Source of the DNA: UBA10518 sp022837185
GTDB lineage: Bacteria > Desulfobacterota > Desulfobulbia > Desulfobulbales > Desulfobulbaceae
Length of the DNA stretch: 64,000 nucleotides
Direction of reading: 5' to 3'
Assembly (NCBI GenBank): GCA_034007705.1
Contig: JAVEQK010000009.1
Span: 34,781-98,780, forward strand
A model generated the notes under the pieces. That model saw nothing but the letters and a program-made list of their open reading frames with translations. It was not told the DNA's origin and did not search any database. Position numbers and translations under genes: made by a program. Of this stretch, positions 41,034-50,792 are shown piece by piece; position 1 is the first letter of the stretch, and each line of letters begins with the position of its first letter.

Positions 41034-42452
41034 CTACAGTTTTTTCAATTCCTCGAGGCGCTGCAGGATTTCTTCCGCTTCCGCCCGCATTGCATCCGAT
41101 ACGGTGGCATTTTTCTTGATTTTGGTAAAATATTCCGTGGCCAGTTCCTCTTTGCCCTCATACAGGTAATATTTTGCCAGATAATATTCGCTGATCCCCT
41201 GCTGTCCCTGGTTCGCCTTGATTCTGCCAAGCTCAAAATATATCTGGGAATATTCGGGCATGATCTTCATGACCTGCTGAAACAGTTTTTCAGCCCGCTC
41301 CACCTGCCCCGTTTTCTCGCAGGCCCGCGCCAGATGAAAGGCAGCGTACATGTCATGGGGATTCCGGCCGGCGGCCTGCTCGAGCAATTCAAGGGCAGTG
41401 GCCGTGTCCCCGGAGTCAAGGTGGACTATGCCGGCATCGACATCGATGATCAACCGGTCGGGATACCGTTTTTTCACCCTCGCAAGATGTTCAAGGGCCT
41501 TGGCGAAGTTGAGTTCCTTGGCTTCCAGCAGGGCAAGACCGTAGGCGGCCATGGCGGTTTCCTCGGCATCCCCGCCGGCAAGGGTGCGGATCAGATATGC
41601 CCTTGTTTTCTGGGGGTCTGAGACGGCGACCATGGTGCGGTACTTCATCCGGAGAAAATCAAAATTGTCCGTTTCGGTGTAATAGTTCCGGGGCACCTTG
41701 TTCGCCTGGTAATCGAGGAGGGACTGGACATAATCAAGCCTGGCCTCCGGATTGGGATGGGTCAGAAGATAAGGGGGGATCTGCTCAGAGCGGTAGCGGG
41801 CGATCCGGCGCATGGAACGCAGCATTCCCTCCATCGCTTTGGGGTCCCGCCGCAGCGCGTGCAGCCAGTCGTAGGCCAGCCGGTCCGCCTCTTCCTCGTC
41901 AATCCGGCTGAAATGGAGATAGGCCGCCTGTCCGGCCGCCTGAAAGCCGGTAAAAAGACCTGCCGCCAGCGAGGGGTCACCCAGGGCCAGGCTCGCCAGG
42001 GCCATGGCCATTGAAATCGCCCCCACCTTGGCCGACTTGTCCGATCGCGAGGCAATGTGCCGGCTGACCACATGCCCGATTTCATGGGCCATGACGCTGA
42101 GGAGCTCATCCTCGGTCTTCATGGTTTCAATGAGGCCGCTAAAGAAAAAAATCAGACCGGAGGGGGCGGCAAAGGCATTGAATTCCTTGCTCGGCACGAC
42201 AAAAAAATGGTAGTCGAAATACTGCGGACCGGCCTGGGCAAGGACCTGCTGGCCGAGACCGTTGATGTACTGGGAAATATCGGGATCATCCAGCAGGCTG
42301 AATTCGGTCCTGATCATATACAGCAGTTTTTCCCCTATGTCCCGCTCCTCGCCAATGGTCAGGGCCAGGGCCGGAGGGCGGAAGGGCGCCGCAGTCATCA
42401 GAAGGCAGCAAAGCCAGATGATGCTGCGTTGAAAAGTCGCAAAACGGTGCAT
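41034..42452 (-). CDS. BepA-like M48 metalloprotease with TPR domain
   Basis: This 472-residue exported protein resembles BepA (YfgC), which helps fold outer-membrane proteins such as LptD. A signal peptide (to about residue 30) is followed by the zinc protease domain with HEIGH (His123, Glu124, His127) and a later EEEADRLAYD-type third ligand (about 190). A C-terminal half of about 200 residues is made of TPR-like helix pairs (A-x-A-x-x-L patterns). It is probably periplasmic. Neighbours do not form an obvious operon with it. No Shine-Dalgarno site is clear at the ATG. Confidence 0.87.
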   Translation of the reverse strand: MHRFATFQRSIIWLCCLLMTAAPFRPPALALTIGEERDIGEKLLYMIRTEFSLLDDPDISQYINGLGQQVLAQAGPQYFDYHFFVVPSKEFNAFAAPSGLIFFFSGLIETMKTEDELLSVMAHEIGHVVSRHIASRSDKSAKVGAISMAMALASLALGDPSLAAGLFTGFQAAGQAAYLHFSRIDEEEADRLAYDWLHALRRDPKAMEGMLRSMRRIARYRSEQIPPYLLTHPNPEARLDYVQSLLDYQANKVPRNYYTETDNFDFLRMKYRTMVAVSDPQKTRAYLIRTLAGGDAEETAMAAYGLALLEAKELNFAKALEHLARVKKRYPDRLIIDVDAGIVHLDSGDTATALELLEQAAGRNPHDMYAAFHLARACEKTGQVERAEKLFQQVMKIMPEYSQIYFELGRIKANQGQQGISEYYLAKYYLYEGKEELATEYFTKIKKNATVSDAMRAEAEEILQRLEELKKL

Positions 42453-42670
42453 GGCAACGGAGGGTTTGGGTTAACGGTTACTAAAACTTTACCTACTGTT
42501 CCCCGATCAGGCAAGACGCAGATGCGCTTTTCCGGAGAATTCTTCCTCCTGCCCCGGGGCGGTCCGCAACCGATGCGCCTCCCCCCTGCTTCGCGCCCCG
42601 ATATCTTCCTGTTGCCGATCCTCGCTGCATGCGGTAAAGAAAGGGAGGAACCCATTGAACCCATTCCCTT

Positions 42671-44320
42671 ATGCACGCAACGACAACGCCCCTGCTGACA
42701 ATCAGAAACCTGTGCCTGTCCTTCCTCGGCGACGACAACCCCGACGGCGCCGACAAGGTGCTTGACAATGTCAGCCTGGAAATCGAACCTGCCGGGACCC
42801 ATGCCCTGGTCGGCGAATCGGGCTCGGGCAAATCGGTCACCGCCCTCTCCATACTACGGCTTCTCGATGAGATTTCCCGCATCCGCGTGAGCGGCGAGAT
42901 CATCTTCAACGGCAGGGACATGCTGTCCGTCGGCAGAAAAGAGCTGCTCGCGGTCCGCGGCAACAAGATCTCCATGGTCTTCCAGGAGCCGATGACCTCC
43001 CTCAACCCCGTGTACACCATCGGCAGCCAGTTGCAGGAACCCCTGATGCTGCATCAGGGCCTGACAAAAAGCCAGGCCCTGGAGAAGGCCGTCCAGCTCC
43101 TGGAACGCACCGGGATATCGCAGCCGGAATACCGGATACATTCCTACCCGCATCAGCTTTCGGGCGGGCAGCGCCAGAGGGTGATGATCGCCATGGCCCT
43201 TGCCTGCCGCCCCCTGCTCCTGATTGCCGACGAGCCGACCACGGCCCTTGATGTCACCATTCAGCGGCAGATCCTCTCCCTGATCCAGGACTTGCAGCAG
43301 GAATACAACATGGCCGTCCTGCTGATCACCCACGACCTGCCCATGGTCCGCCGCATCGCCGATACCGTCTCGATCATGCACCGGGGCCGGATCGTCGAAC
43401 AGGGCCGCACCGACCATATATTTCAATCGCCCCGTGACCCCTATACCAGGCATCTGCTCTCCTCCGTCCCGCATGGCAGGCCCAGGCCTCTCACCGGGGG
43501 AGATCCGTTGATCAGTTTGCACAACATCCAGTGCCGGTTCGTCCTTTCCGCCGGCAGCAAGTGGCTGTTCCGCGCCCGAAAAACGGTGGTCAAGGCGGTG
43601 GACGACGTTTCGCTGGAAATTCGCCGGGGCAGCACCCTCGGGATTGTCGGCGAATCCGGCTCCGGCAAAAGCACCCTGGGCATGTGCCTGCTCAGGTTGA
43701 CCAGATGTGAGGGAACCATCCGTTACGCCGGCCCGAAGGGGGAAATTCTGCTCTCCAGCCTGTCGGCGGGGGACATGCGGTCGCTGCGCAGGAATCTGCA
43801 GATCGTCTTCCAGGATCCCTTTTCCTCCCTTTCCCCCCGTTTGTCCGTCGAACAGATCATCGGGGAAGGACTGACCGTGCACGGGATCGGCAGGAACAGG
43901 GCGGAGCGCAGGGAGCTGGTGGAAAAGGCCCTGGCCGAAGTCGACCTGCAGCCCGAGATGATTCACCGCTATCCCCATGAATTCTCCGGCGGTCAGCGCC
44001 AGCGCATCGCCATCGCCCGGGCCATTGTCCTCCAGCCCGAACTGCTCATTCTCGACGAGCCGACCAGTGCCCTGGACATGACCATCCAGGCCCAGATCAT
44101 CGAACTGCTCAAACGTCTGCAGCAGCGGTACAACCTGACCTATATCTTCATCAGCCACGATCTGCGGGTTATCCGCTCACTGGCCGACGAGGTGGCGGTC
44201 ATGCGGGACGGCAGGATTGTCGAGAGCGGCCCGGCGGAAACGGTGTTCACCTCCCCCCGGCACCCGTACACCAGAAAACTGTTCGAGGCGGTTTTTTTCG
44301 ATCAGCCCGGTCCGTCATGA
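42671..44320 (+). CDS. Fused double-ATPase oligopeptide/YejF-like ABC transporter protein
   Basis: This 549-residue protein has two complete ABC ATPase modules, like YejF or a fused DppD-DppF. Each half has Walker A (GESGSGKS), Q-loop, the signature LSGGQRQRV in the first half and FSGGQRQRI in the second, and Walker B followed by the DEPTTALD or DEPTSALD D-loop. The C-terminal pieces fit the oligopeptide-type ABC C-domain (PYTRHLL, PYTRKLF). It would power import of peptides or microcin-like compounds. No permease or binding-protein genes are close. It overlaps uvrC by four bases (ATGA). Confidence 0.9.
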   Translation: MHATTTPLLTIRNLCLSFLGDDNPDGADKVLDNVSLEIEPAGTHALVGESGSGKSVTALSILRLLDEISRIRVSGEIIFNGRDMLSVGRKELLAVRGNKISMVFQEPMTSLNPVYTIGSQLQEPLMLHQGLTKSQALEKAVQLLERTGISQPEYRIHSYPHQLSGGQRQRVMIAMALACRPLLLIADEPTTALDVTIQRQILSLIQDLQQEYNMAVLLITHDLPMVRRIADTVSIMHRGRIVEQGRTDHIFQSPRDPYTRHLLSSVPHGRPRPLTGGDPLISLHNIQCRFVLSAGSKWLFRARKTVVKAVDDVSLEIRRGSTLGIVGESGSGKSTLGMCLLRLTRCEGTIRYAGPKGEILLSSLSAGDMRSLRRNLQIVFQDPFSSLSPRLSVEQIIGEGLTVHGIGRNRAERRELVEKALAEVDLQPEMIHRYPHEFSGGQRQRIAIARAIVLQPELLILDEPTSALDMTIQAQIIELLKRLQQRYNLTYIFISHDLRVIRSLADEVAVMRDGRIVESGPAETVFTSPRHPYTRKLFEAVFFDQPGPS

Positions 44321-46137
44321 CTCCCAAAGAACTCCTCTCGGCCGAATTTCTGCAAACCGTCAGCACCGGTCCCGGAGTGTACCAGATGCTGGGCAGGAAG
44401 GAGGTCCTCTATGTCGGCAAGGCCGTCAACCTGCGGAAAAGACTTGCCTCCTACCGCCGCTGCCGGGAGGCGGAGCATACCCGGACAGGCGTCATGCTGG
44501 CCCGGGTCCGCCGCATAGAAACGATCCTGACCACCACGGAAAAAGAGGCGCTGATCCTTGAGGCCTCCCTGATCAAGAAACACCGGCCCCGGTATAACGT
44601 CATCCTCCGCGACGACAAGAATTATCCCCTGATCAAGGTCACGGTCAACGATCCCTGGCCCAGGCTGGTCATCACCCGGAAGCGGGTCCGCGACGGCAGC
44701 CGCTATTTCGGACCCTTCGCCTCCGCCTCGGCGCTGCGGGAGACCCTGAAGCTGATCCATTCGATCTTTCCCCTGCGCCGCTGTCCCACGGTTCGATCCC
44801 GGCCCCGGCCCTGTCTGAATTTTCAGATGGGGCACTGTCTGGCCCCGTGTGCCGACAAGGTCGATGGAAAAAAATACGCCGACATGGTCAAGGGCGCGCT
44901 CATGGTGCTGGAAGGGCGCAATCGCGACCTGCTCGCCGCCTTGCGGCGCAACATGAAGGAGGCCGCCGCCGCCCTGCATTTTGAGGAAGCCGCGGCGTTC
45001 CGCGACCAGATACAGGGTCTTGAACGGACGCTGGAACGGCAGGTTGTGGCCGCGGGCCATACCCGCGACCAGGATGTCTTCGGCCTGGCCCGCAAGGGCG
45101 CCTCGGTCGGCATCGTCATTCTCTTTGTCCGGTCCGGAATGATCAGCGGCGCCCAGACATTTTTCCTGCCCGATCCCATCGGTCCCGACGAGGCGATCCT
45201 GGCGGAAACCATACTCCAGTATTACTCCGCCGACCGGCAGCCCCCGACCGAACTGCTGCTGCCGCTTCAACCTGAAGACTCCGGACTGCTGGCGGAACGA
45301 CTGTCCGAACTGCGCGAGGCCCCGGTCGTAATCCGGGTGCCCCGGCGGGGGGGCGGCAGGCAGCTCATGGCCATGACAGCCCGGAACGCCTCCCAGATCT
45401 TTGCGGAGATGGACCGCCGGAAAAGATCCTGGGAGGCACTGGCCTCGGCCCTTCAGGCAGCACTCCGCCTGCGCCGGGAACCGGTCACCATCGAGTGCAT
45501 CGACATTTCCAATATCGCCGGCAAAGAGGCCGTCGGTTCCCTCGTCTGCTTCAGGGAAGGAGAGAAATACAAACCCGGATACCGTCAGTACGCAATCAGG
45601 GGCACAGCCGATCCCGACGATTACGCGATGATGCGGGAAGTCATCCTCCGCCGCCTGGAAAAAGGCCGAGAGGAAAACAGCCTGCCCGATCTCCTCCTGC
45701 TCGATGGCGGAAAAGGGCAGCTCCGCCTTGCCGAGGAGGCCGCCGCAAGTCTCGGCCTGGCCGAGAGGCTGGACCTGGCGGCCATCGCCAAGGAAAAGCA
45801 CGGCGAAGGGGAAAAAGTGTTCATACCGGGCAGGAAGAATCCCCTCGGTCTCCCCCGCCATTCGCCGGTCCTGCTCTTTCTCATGCGGGTCAGGGACGAA
45901 GCGCATCGGTTCGGTATTTCCCGCCATCGCCGTCTTCGGAACCGCAAAACCCTGCTTTCCGAGATCGACGGCCTGCGGGGCGTCGGCGAACAGCGGAAAA
46001 AACTGCTGCTCAAGTCGTTCGGCAGCCTCAGCCGGCTGAAAGAGGCCGGCCCCGCCGACCTGCGTCGGATACCCGGCATCGGTGCCGTCCTGGCCGATTC
46101 GATCCACGCCCAGCTCCATGGCGCCGATGAAGCCTGA
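44317..46137 (+). CDS. uvrC: Excinuclease ABC subunit C
   Basis: UvrC makes the two incisions in nucleotide excision repair. The GIY-YIG domain at the N-terminus (GVYQMLGRKEVLYVGKAVNLRKRL), the UvrB-binding UVR motif (about residues 195-230), the RNase-H-like catalytic part with ECIDISNIAGKEAVGS and LLDGGKGQL, and the C-terminal helix-hairpin-helix pair are visible. Length (606) is normal. The start overlaps the preceding ABC gene; the end overlaps the Fe-S/MBL gene. Confidence 0.97.
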   Translation: MTPKELLSAEFLQTVSTGPGVYQMLGRKEVLYVGKAVNLRKRLASYRRCREAEHTRTGVMLARVRRIETILTTTEKEALILEASLIKKHRPRYNVILRDDKNYPLIKVTVNDPWPRLVITRKRVRDGSRYFGPFASASALRETLKLIHSIFPLRRCPTVRSRPRPCLNFQMGHCLAPCADKVDGKKYADMVKGALMVLEGRNRDLLAALRRNMKEAAAALHFEEAAAFRDQIQGLERTLERQVVAAGHTRDQDVFGLARKGASVGIVILFVRSGMISGAQTFFLPDPIGPDEAILAETILQYYSADRQPPTELLLPLQPEDSGLLAERLSELREAPVVIRVPRRGGGRQLMAMTARNASQIFAEMDRRKRSWEALASALQAALRLRREPVTIECIDISNIAGKEAVGSLVCFREGEKYKPGYRQYAIRGTADPDDYAMMREVILRRLEKGREENSLPDLLLLDGGKGQLRLAEEAAASLGLAERLDLAAIAKEKHGEGEKVFIPGRKNPLGLPRHSPVLLFLMRVRDEAHRFGISRHRRLRNRKTLLSEIDGLRGVGEQRKKLLLKSFGSLSRLKEAGPADLRRIPGIGAVLADSIHAQLHGADEA

Positions 46138-47008
46138 CGAGGACCTGACGGCCCGCCTCAGGCCCGGCTGCATCTGCAAGGGGATCCGGCTCCACCGCAT
46201 CATCGAGGCCATTGACCAGGGGGCCGCCTCCTTCGGGGAAATAGCCGGGAAAACAGGCATCGGCGGAGGCGGCTGCAAGGGACGGCGATGCGGGGAAAAA
46301 GTCAAGGAACTGCTGAGGAGGAAGGAAAACATGGATCAACAACAGCCGCAGGCGGGCATCACCCGCCTGGTGACAGGCGGATACCGGGTCAACACCTACA
46401 TTGTTTCCTGCCCCGAAACGAAACAGGGCATCATCATCGATCCCGGCGGCGAGGCGGAAAAAATACTGGCAGCCATCGCCGCCCTCGGCGTTCGGATCAG
46501 GTATATCTTCAACACCCATGGTCATGCCGACCATATCGTGGCCAACACGGAGCTGCGGCAGGCCCTTGACGCTCCGGTCTGCGTTCATGAAGCCGATGCC
46601 GATTTCTTCACCAGGCCGGAGGTACGCGCGGCGGCAAAAAGGGAGCTCGGGCTGGAGGCCCCCGCCGGCGTTGATGTCCGGTTGAAGGACGGGGACAGCA
46701 TACCGGTCGGCCGGCTTGCCGTCCGGGTCCTCCACACGCCCGGCCATACTCCCGGTTCGTGCTGCTTCCTGGTGGGAGGGGACCTCTTCACCGGCGACAC
46801 GCTGTTTGTCGGCGATGTCGGGCGCACGGACCTGACGGGCGGATCACTGGAGCTGCTGCTCCGATCGGTCAAGGAAAAAATTCTGCCCCTGCCCCCGGAA
46901 ACGACAATCCGGCCCGGCCACGATTACGGGGAAACGCCGACCTCGACCCTGGCCTGGGAGATGAAGGAGAACCCGTACATCACCGATTTCATTCTGGCGG
47001 CCGAATAG
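46127..47008 (+). CDS. BFD-like Fe-S domain fused to metallo-beta-lactamase-fold hydrolase
   Basis: This 293-residue protein combines two domains. Residues about 10-65 carry four cysteines, CxC (15, 17) and C-x4-C (50, 55), in a BFD-like (2Fe-2S)-binding arrangement. From about residue 75 a metallo-beta-lactamase fold follows with THGHADHI, HTPGHTPGS, GDTLFVGDVGRTDL and RPGHDYGE, close to glyoxalase II/persulfide-dioxygenase-type hydrolases. The ATG at 46127 overlaps uvrC but lacks a strong ribosome binding site. A second in-frame ATG at 46331, with AGGAGG upstream, would give the hydrolase alone. Both products may be made; this is inference. Confidence 0.8.
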   Translation: MKPDEDLTARLRPGCICKGIRLHRIIEAIDQGAASFGEIAGKTGIGGGGCKGRRCGEKVKELLRRKENMDQQQPQAGITRLVTGGYRVNTYIVSCPETKQGIIIDPGGEAEKILAAIAALGVRIRYIFNTHGHADHIVANTELRQALDAPVCVHEADADFFTRPEVRAAAKRELGLEAPAGVDVRLKDGDSIPVGRLAVRVLHTPGHTPGSCCFLVGGDLFTGDTLFVGDVGRTDLTGGSLELLLRSVKEKILPLPPETTIRPGHDYGETPTSTLAWEMKENPYITDFILAAE

Positions 47009-47034
47009 CCCCTGCCGGCTCTCCCGGGGGCTAT
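47005..47034. repeat. Stem-loop spanning the convergent stop codons of MBL and tamB genes
   Basis: An 8-bp stem (47005-47012 with 47027-47034) contains the stop codons of both genes. It can act as a bidirectional transcript end, although neither side has a long T run. Confidence 0.5.
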
Positions 47035-50000
47035 CGCTCTATTTCATACTTGAAATCAGCTCCGCTCTGGGTGCTCCCCGTTTCTGTTTCCAGAAAAAAA
47101 CCGCGTCCCAGCTGATAGCGGGTGTTGAAACTGCCCGATTCCCGGAGCAGATTCTTGCCGTAACTTATATAGAGGCTCGGCGTCAGCCAGGTCCCGATGA
47201 CCAGGGAGAGGTCTTCGCTCGCCCTGCCGGTTTCTATCCTGATATCCTCCACGCCCAGGCTCTCCCTGATTTCCTGAACGGTGGCGGAAATCCTGTCCAG
47301 ACCGGTATCGGCGGTCACTCCACCCAGCAGTCCGCCGTCTTGTTCACCCGATGCCCCGATGAGCGAGGTGTTCATCAGCAGCCGGGTGATGATCGCATCC
47401 TCTTCCATGGCCGGGCTCGAATAAAAGCTCAATTCCGGCTCACGCAGAAACCCGCTGACCTGTATCCCGGTGGTGACTCCCCCGGAGGTGTTTTCCGCCC
47501 GGACTTCGATGCCCGGATTGTCAATGGGCCCGCCGCTGAACAGCAGCCGTCCGGTTTCAATGCGTACCCCGCGGCCATAGAAGGCAAAAGTCCCCTCCCG
47601 CACCTGGAGGGTGCCTTCTCCGGTCACCGGTTTTGCAGGAAGATCAGTGACCCGGAGCCTCCCTTCGACTTTCCCTCTCAGGCCGAAAGCGTTGACCTGG
47701 ACATCGTCGCCGGCGACCACCGTGACATCGGCGTAGAGGGACCATTCTTCCCGGGGCTGATCGGGCCGATCGTCCACCAGGACCACATCGCCGGACGGCG
47801 ACACCGTACCAGCCAGGTTGGTGGGGGCGATGAGGGCCTCGGGCACGGCGACCGTCCCTTTTATCTCCGCCTGCCGCCGGCCGAAGGTCAGAGTCAGGTC
47901 CGGTGAAACTCTCACCTGCAATTCCGGGGAACGGATCAATTCAAACCTCTCGCCCTTGACGGCTACCGTGAACGGCCGTTCGGCATCAACGGGCCAGGAA
48001 AATGTCGTCTCCGCGTCCACCCGTCCCCCTCCCGAATATCCGGTCAGCAGCATTGCCATGGTCCGGCCCCGTGCCTCCAGGCTCATTGTCAGCCCTTCGA
48101 CGGCGATGCCGAGGGGGGGAGCGGTCATCTTTCCCTCGACCAGGTTGACGGAGCCCCACAGAAGCGGCTCAGCCGCCGGCCCCGTAAAGGAAAGCCGTCC
48201 CTCCAGGCTGCCCGACGGCTCAAGGTTCGGATAGGTCAGGGCCGCGAGCGGTTTCAGGTCCTTCAGGCGGAACTCCAGGAAACCGTCTGCCTGCGCTCCG
48301 TCAAGGGGAAATCCAGACTGCAGGCCGGTCAGGACAGCCGCCATATGCACATCGCTGCCGTCCGCCAGGGTGCTGTCCACCGTCGCGGTCAAGGTTTCCT
48401 CAGCGTATGTTGCCTGGAGGGAGTTGTCCCGCCATTGCAGCAGATGCCTGCTTTCCCCGGGCAGTGCCAGCGGCAGCGAGACATCGGTACCGGTCAGGGC
48501 AAGACTGCCCCTGACAACCACGCCGCCTTCACCCTGGACGGCGACGGTGCCGGTCAGCACCCCCTGGATATCCCGCAGCTCCTCCCGCCACCCCAGCAGA
48601 AGCGGCAAAGGCAGCGCCCCGATGTCCGCCCGCGCACTCCAGAGGCCATCCGGCCCATGCTCCCCGGAAAAGCAGATCGGGGCAGGCTCCGCGCCGATCA
48701 TGCAGAGCCGGGTCAAGCTGAACTCCTCTCCGGCAAGCCGCAGGGCGGCCGGTTCGGCCAGACGCCAGGCACCAAGAAGCCCGGAGGCGATGTCCCCCCT
48801 GTCGATGCGCCCTTCCCAGCCATTTTCACGGTAGCCACCCTCCATTTCCAGCAGCGCCTCCGCGCCCTCTCCCCTGACCGCGACCCGCAGGCGATGCTGC
48901 TCGGTCACGCCCTCCAGTTCGAGCCGGACGGTCTCCAGTTCTTTGCCGGCCATGTTCACCCTCTCGGCCCGGATCGAACCCCGCATCTCGCCGGCCGGGG
49001 AAAGATCGCCGGTCCCCTCCCCCGCCAGGCCGGCGACGGACACCCCGCCAAGGGACAGCTGGGCACCGCTCAGCTCCAGAGCAAACACCGGGTGGTGCCT
49101 GGTTCCCCCGATTTCCGCCCGGGCCTGCAGGCGCCCGGAAGCTTCCGGCCACAGCGGGGCCAGATCAGTGGAATCAAAGTCAAGACGGAAATCCATGGTG
49201 CCGCCATACCTGCCGGACGCCTTGAGAGTGGAGCCGGCTGCCTCCAGGAGAAAATCGTCCACCAGATAATCCTTGCCCTCGATCCTGACAGCTCCCCCGG
49301 CCCGCAGGGGATGATCCCGTACCTCCCCCTCCATCGAATCAAGGTCCACTTCAGCCCTGAGCAGACCGTTGCGCACGGTTCCCGATGACCGCCCCTGGAA
49401 AGCGAGTGCCCCGGGCCATTGCGGCAGGAAGACGGCGGGATCGATATCTCTGCCTTCCAGCACCGCCTGCCAGGAAAAATCCTCCCGCCACCCCAGACTG
49501 CCGCGGCCGGTCAGAACAGCATCCATCCGGCTGACGGCGACGTCGGTGAAACGCAGGGATTCCCCGTCGCCCTCCATGGACGCAATAACGTGGACCTCCG
49601 GGACGCCCTCATAGGCGGCCTCCCCTTCAGCCCGTACCTGGTAGGTTTCCCGGATTCCGCTGCCCGAAGCAGTAATCCGCGGCACAGCAACCGCGGGCCA
49701 GGCCGGATGGATTTCCGCCAGGGCGACATCGGTGCCGCGCAACTCCGCCTCCCAGGAAAAATCCTCCCGCCAGTCGAGCCGGCCTGTTCCGGCAAGGGAC
49801 CCGCTCCCCTTGCTCAGGAAGAGATCGGTGAGGTGCAGACCGCCGGCATCGCCATCCAGGGCTGTCTGCACCCGCACGGCCCTGATACCGGCATAATCGA
49901 CCTCACTTTGAACCTGGAGCGAATATTCACCGAAGGTGCCGCTGCCGTAAGCCCTGAGGCCGGACAGGGTAAAGGCGGGCCAGGAAGGGCTGACGGCGGC

Positions 50001-50792
50001 AAGCTCGGCCCGGTCCGACTGCAGTTCGGCCTGCCAGTTTGCCTCGGCCGCCGGATCGTACACAACCCCCTTCAGGGTGGCGGCAAATGGCTTCTGCATA
50101 TGCAGAATGCAGTGCAGCTCAGCCGTCGAGCCGGCGATCTCCCCTGTTCCTTCCATGGACTGGTAGCCTTCCGGGTGGAATGCGTAGGACACGGAAAACT
50201 CCGCCTCGGCTTCCCGGCCGTTGGCAATCCGGCCGCCGGCCCCGATCCTGTAGGCAGGCGCATCGATGACCCCCTGCTCAAATCGAATCAGGTCCGCATC
50301 AGCCGCCGCGTTTTCCAGGGACAGCGAGTTGATCAGCATGGGCCGGCTCTCGCCGGGCAGCAGCAGGCTGATGGTCTCGATGGCCAGGCTGTCCACCCGC
50401 AGGGACAGGGGCAGGCTGAAAAAACCAGCCGCACCGGCATCGTCGTCTGCCTCATCCGGGGTCGATTCCGTTTCAGTCAGTTCAATGACTACCCCGGTGG
50501 CCGCAAGGGAGCGGACGACGATCGTTCCCCGCAGGAGGGCTACGGGATGCCAGGCAAGGGTCAGGGCATCGGCCCTCACAGCGATCGACGCATCGGTGTA
50601 ACGGAGATTCTCAAGCACGATGCGGTCCGCCAGCCTGCCCCGGACGGATGTGGCCGAGAGCCGGCCCGGAAGGGCCCGGCCGGCCGCCTGGACGCACATC
50701 CCAAGGCCCTGTTCGGTAAACAGGACAAAGCCAAGACCCGCCGCCCCCAGGACCGGGACGAGAATCAGGATGCAGATGGCCATTTTTTTCAT
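47031..50792 (-). CDS. tamB: TamB-like translocation/assembly module
   Basis: This very large (1253-residue) envelope protein has an N-terminal inner-membrane anchor (about residues 4-24) followed by a long, repetitive beta-rich body of the AsmA/TamB type, ending with the DUF490/TamB C-terminal domain (the region with EDAIITRLLMNTSLIGASGEQ and SYGKNLL). It probably forms a lipid-carrying bridge across the periplasm and works with TamA. It begins directly after the tamA stop (tamA-tamB coupling). The repeats around IRETYQVRAEGEAAYEGV and FGEYSLQVQSEVDYAGI are similar to one another. Confidence 0.9.
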   Translation of the reverse strand: MKKMAICILILVPVLGAAGLGFVLFTEQGLGMCVQAAGRALPGRLSATSVRGRLADRIVLENLRYTDASIAVRADALTLAWHPVALLRGTIVVRSLAATGVVIELTETESTPDEADDDAGAAGFFSLPLSLRVDSLAIETISLLLPGESRPMLINSLSLENAAADADLIRFEQGVIDAPAYRIGAGGRIANGREAEAEFSVSYAFHPEGYQSMEGTGEIAGSTAELHCILHMQKPFAATLKGVVYDPAAEANWQAELQSDRAELAAVSPSWPAFTLSGLRAYGSGTFGEYSLQVQSEVDYAGIRAVRVQTALDGDAGGLHLTDLFLSKGSGSLAGTGRLDWREDFSWEAELRGTDVALAEIHPAWPAVAVPRITASGSGIRETYQVRAEGEAAYEGVPEVHVIASMEGDGESLRFTDVAVSRMDAVLTGRGSLGWREDFSWQAVLEGRDIDPAVFLPQWPGALAFQGRSSGTVRNGLLRAEVDLDSMEGEVRDHPLRAGGAVRIEGKDYLVDDFLLEAAGSTLKASGRYGGTMDFRLDFDSTDLAPLWPEASGRLQARAEIGGTRHHPVFALELSGAQLSLGGVSVAGLAGEGTGDLSPAGEMRGSIRAERVNMAGKELETVRLELEGVTEQHRLRVAVRGEGAEALLEMEGGYRENGWEGRIDRGDIASGLLGAWRLAEPAALRLAGEEFSLTRLCMIGAEPAPICFSGEHGPDGLWSARADIGALPLPLLLGWREELRDIQGVLTGTVAVQGEGGVVVRGSLALTGTDVSLPLALPGESRHLLQWRDNSLQATYAEETLTATVDSTLADGSDVHMAAVLTGLQSGFPLDGAQADGFLEFRLKDLKPLAALTYPNLEPSGSLEGRLSFTGPAAEPLLWGSVNLVEGKMTAPPLGIAVEGLTMSLEARGRTMAMLLTGYSGGGRVDAETTFSWPVDAERPFTVAVKGERFELIRSPELQVRVSPDLTLTFGRRQAEIKGTVAVPEALIAPTNLAGTVSPSGDVVLVDDRPDQPREEWSLYADVTVVAGDDVQVNAFGLRGKVEGRLRVTDLPAKPVTGEGTLQVREGTFAFYGRGVRIETGRLLFSGGPIDNPGIEVRAENTSGGVTTGIQVSGFLREPELSFYSSPAMEEDAIITRLLMNTSLIGASGEQDGGLLGGVTADTGLDRISATVQEIRESLGVEDIRIETGRASEDLSLVIGTWLTPSLYISYGKNLLRESGSFNTRYQLGRGFFLETETGSTQSGADFKYEIER

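Noticed and set aside
44302..46332. 676-codon open frame opposite uvrC
   Set aside because: uvrC is complete with all motifs on the other strand; the antisense frame lacks protein-like features.
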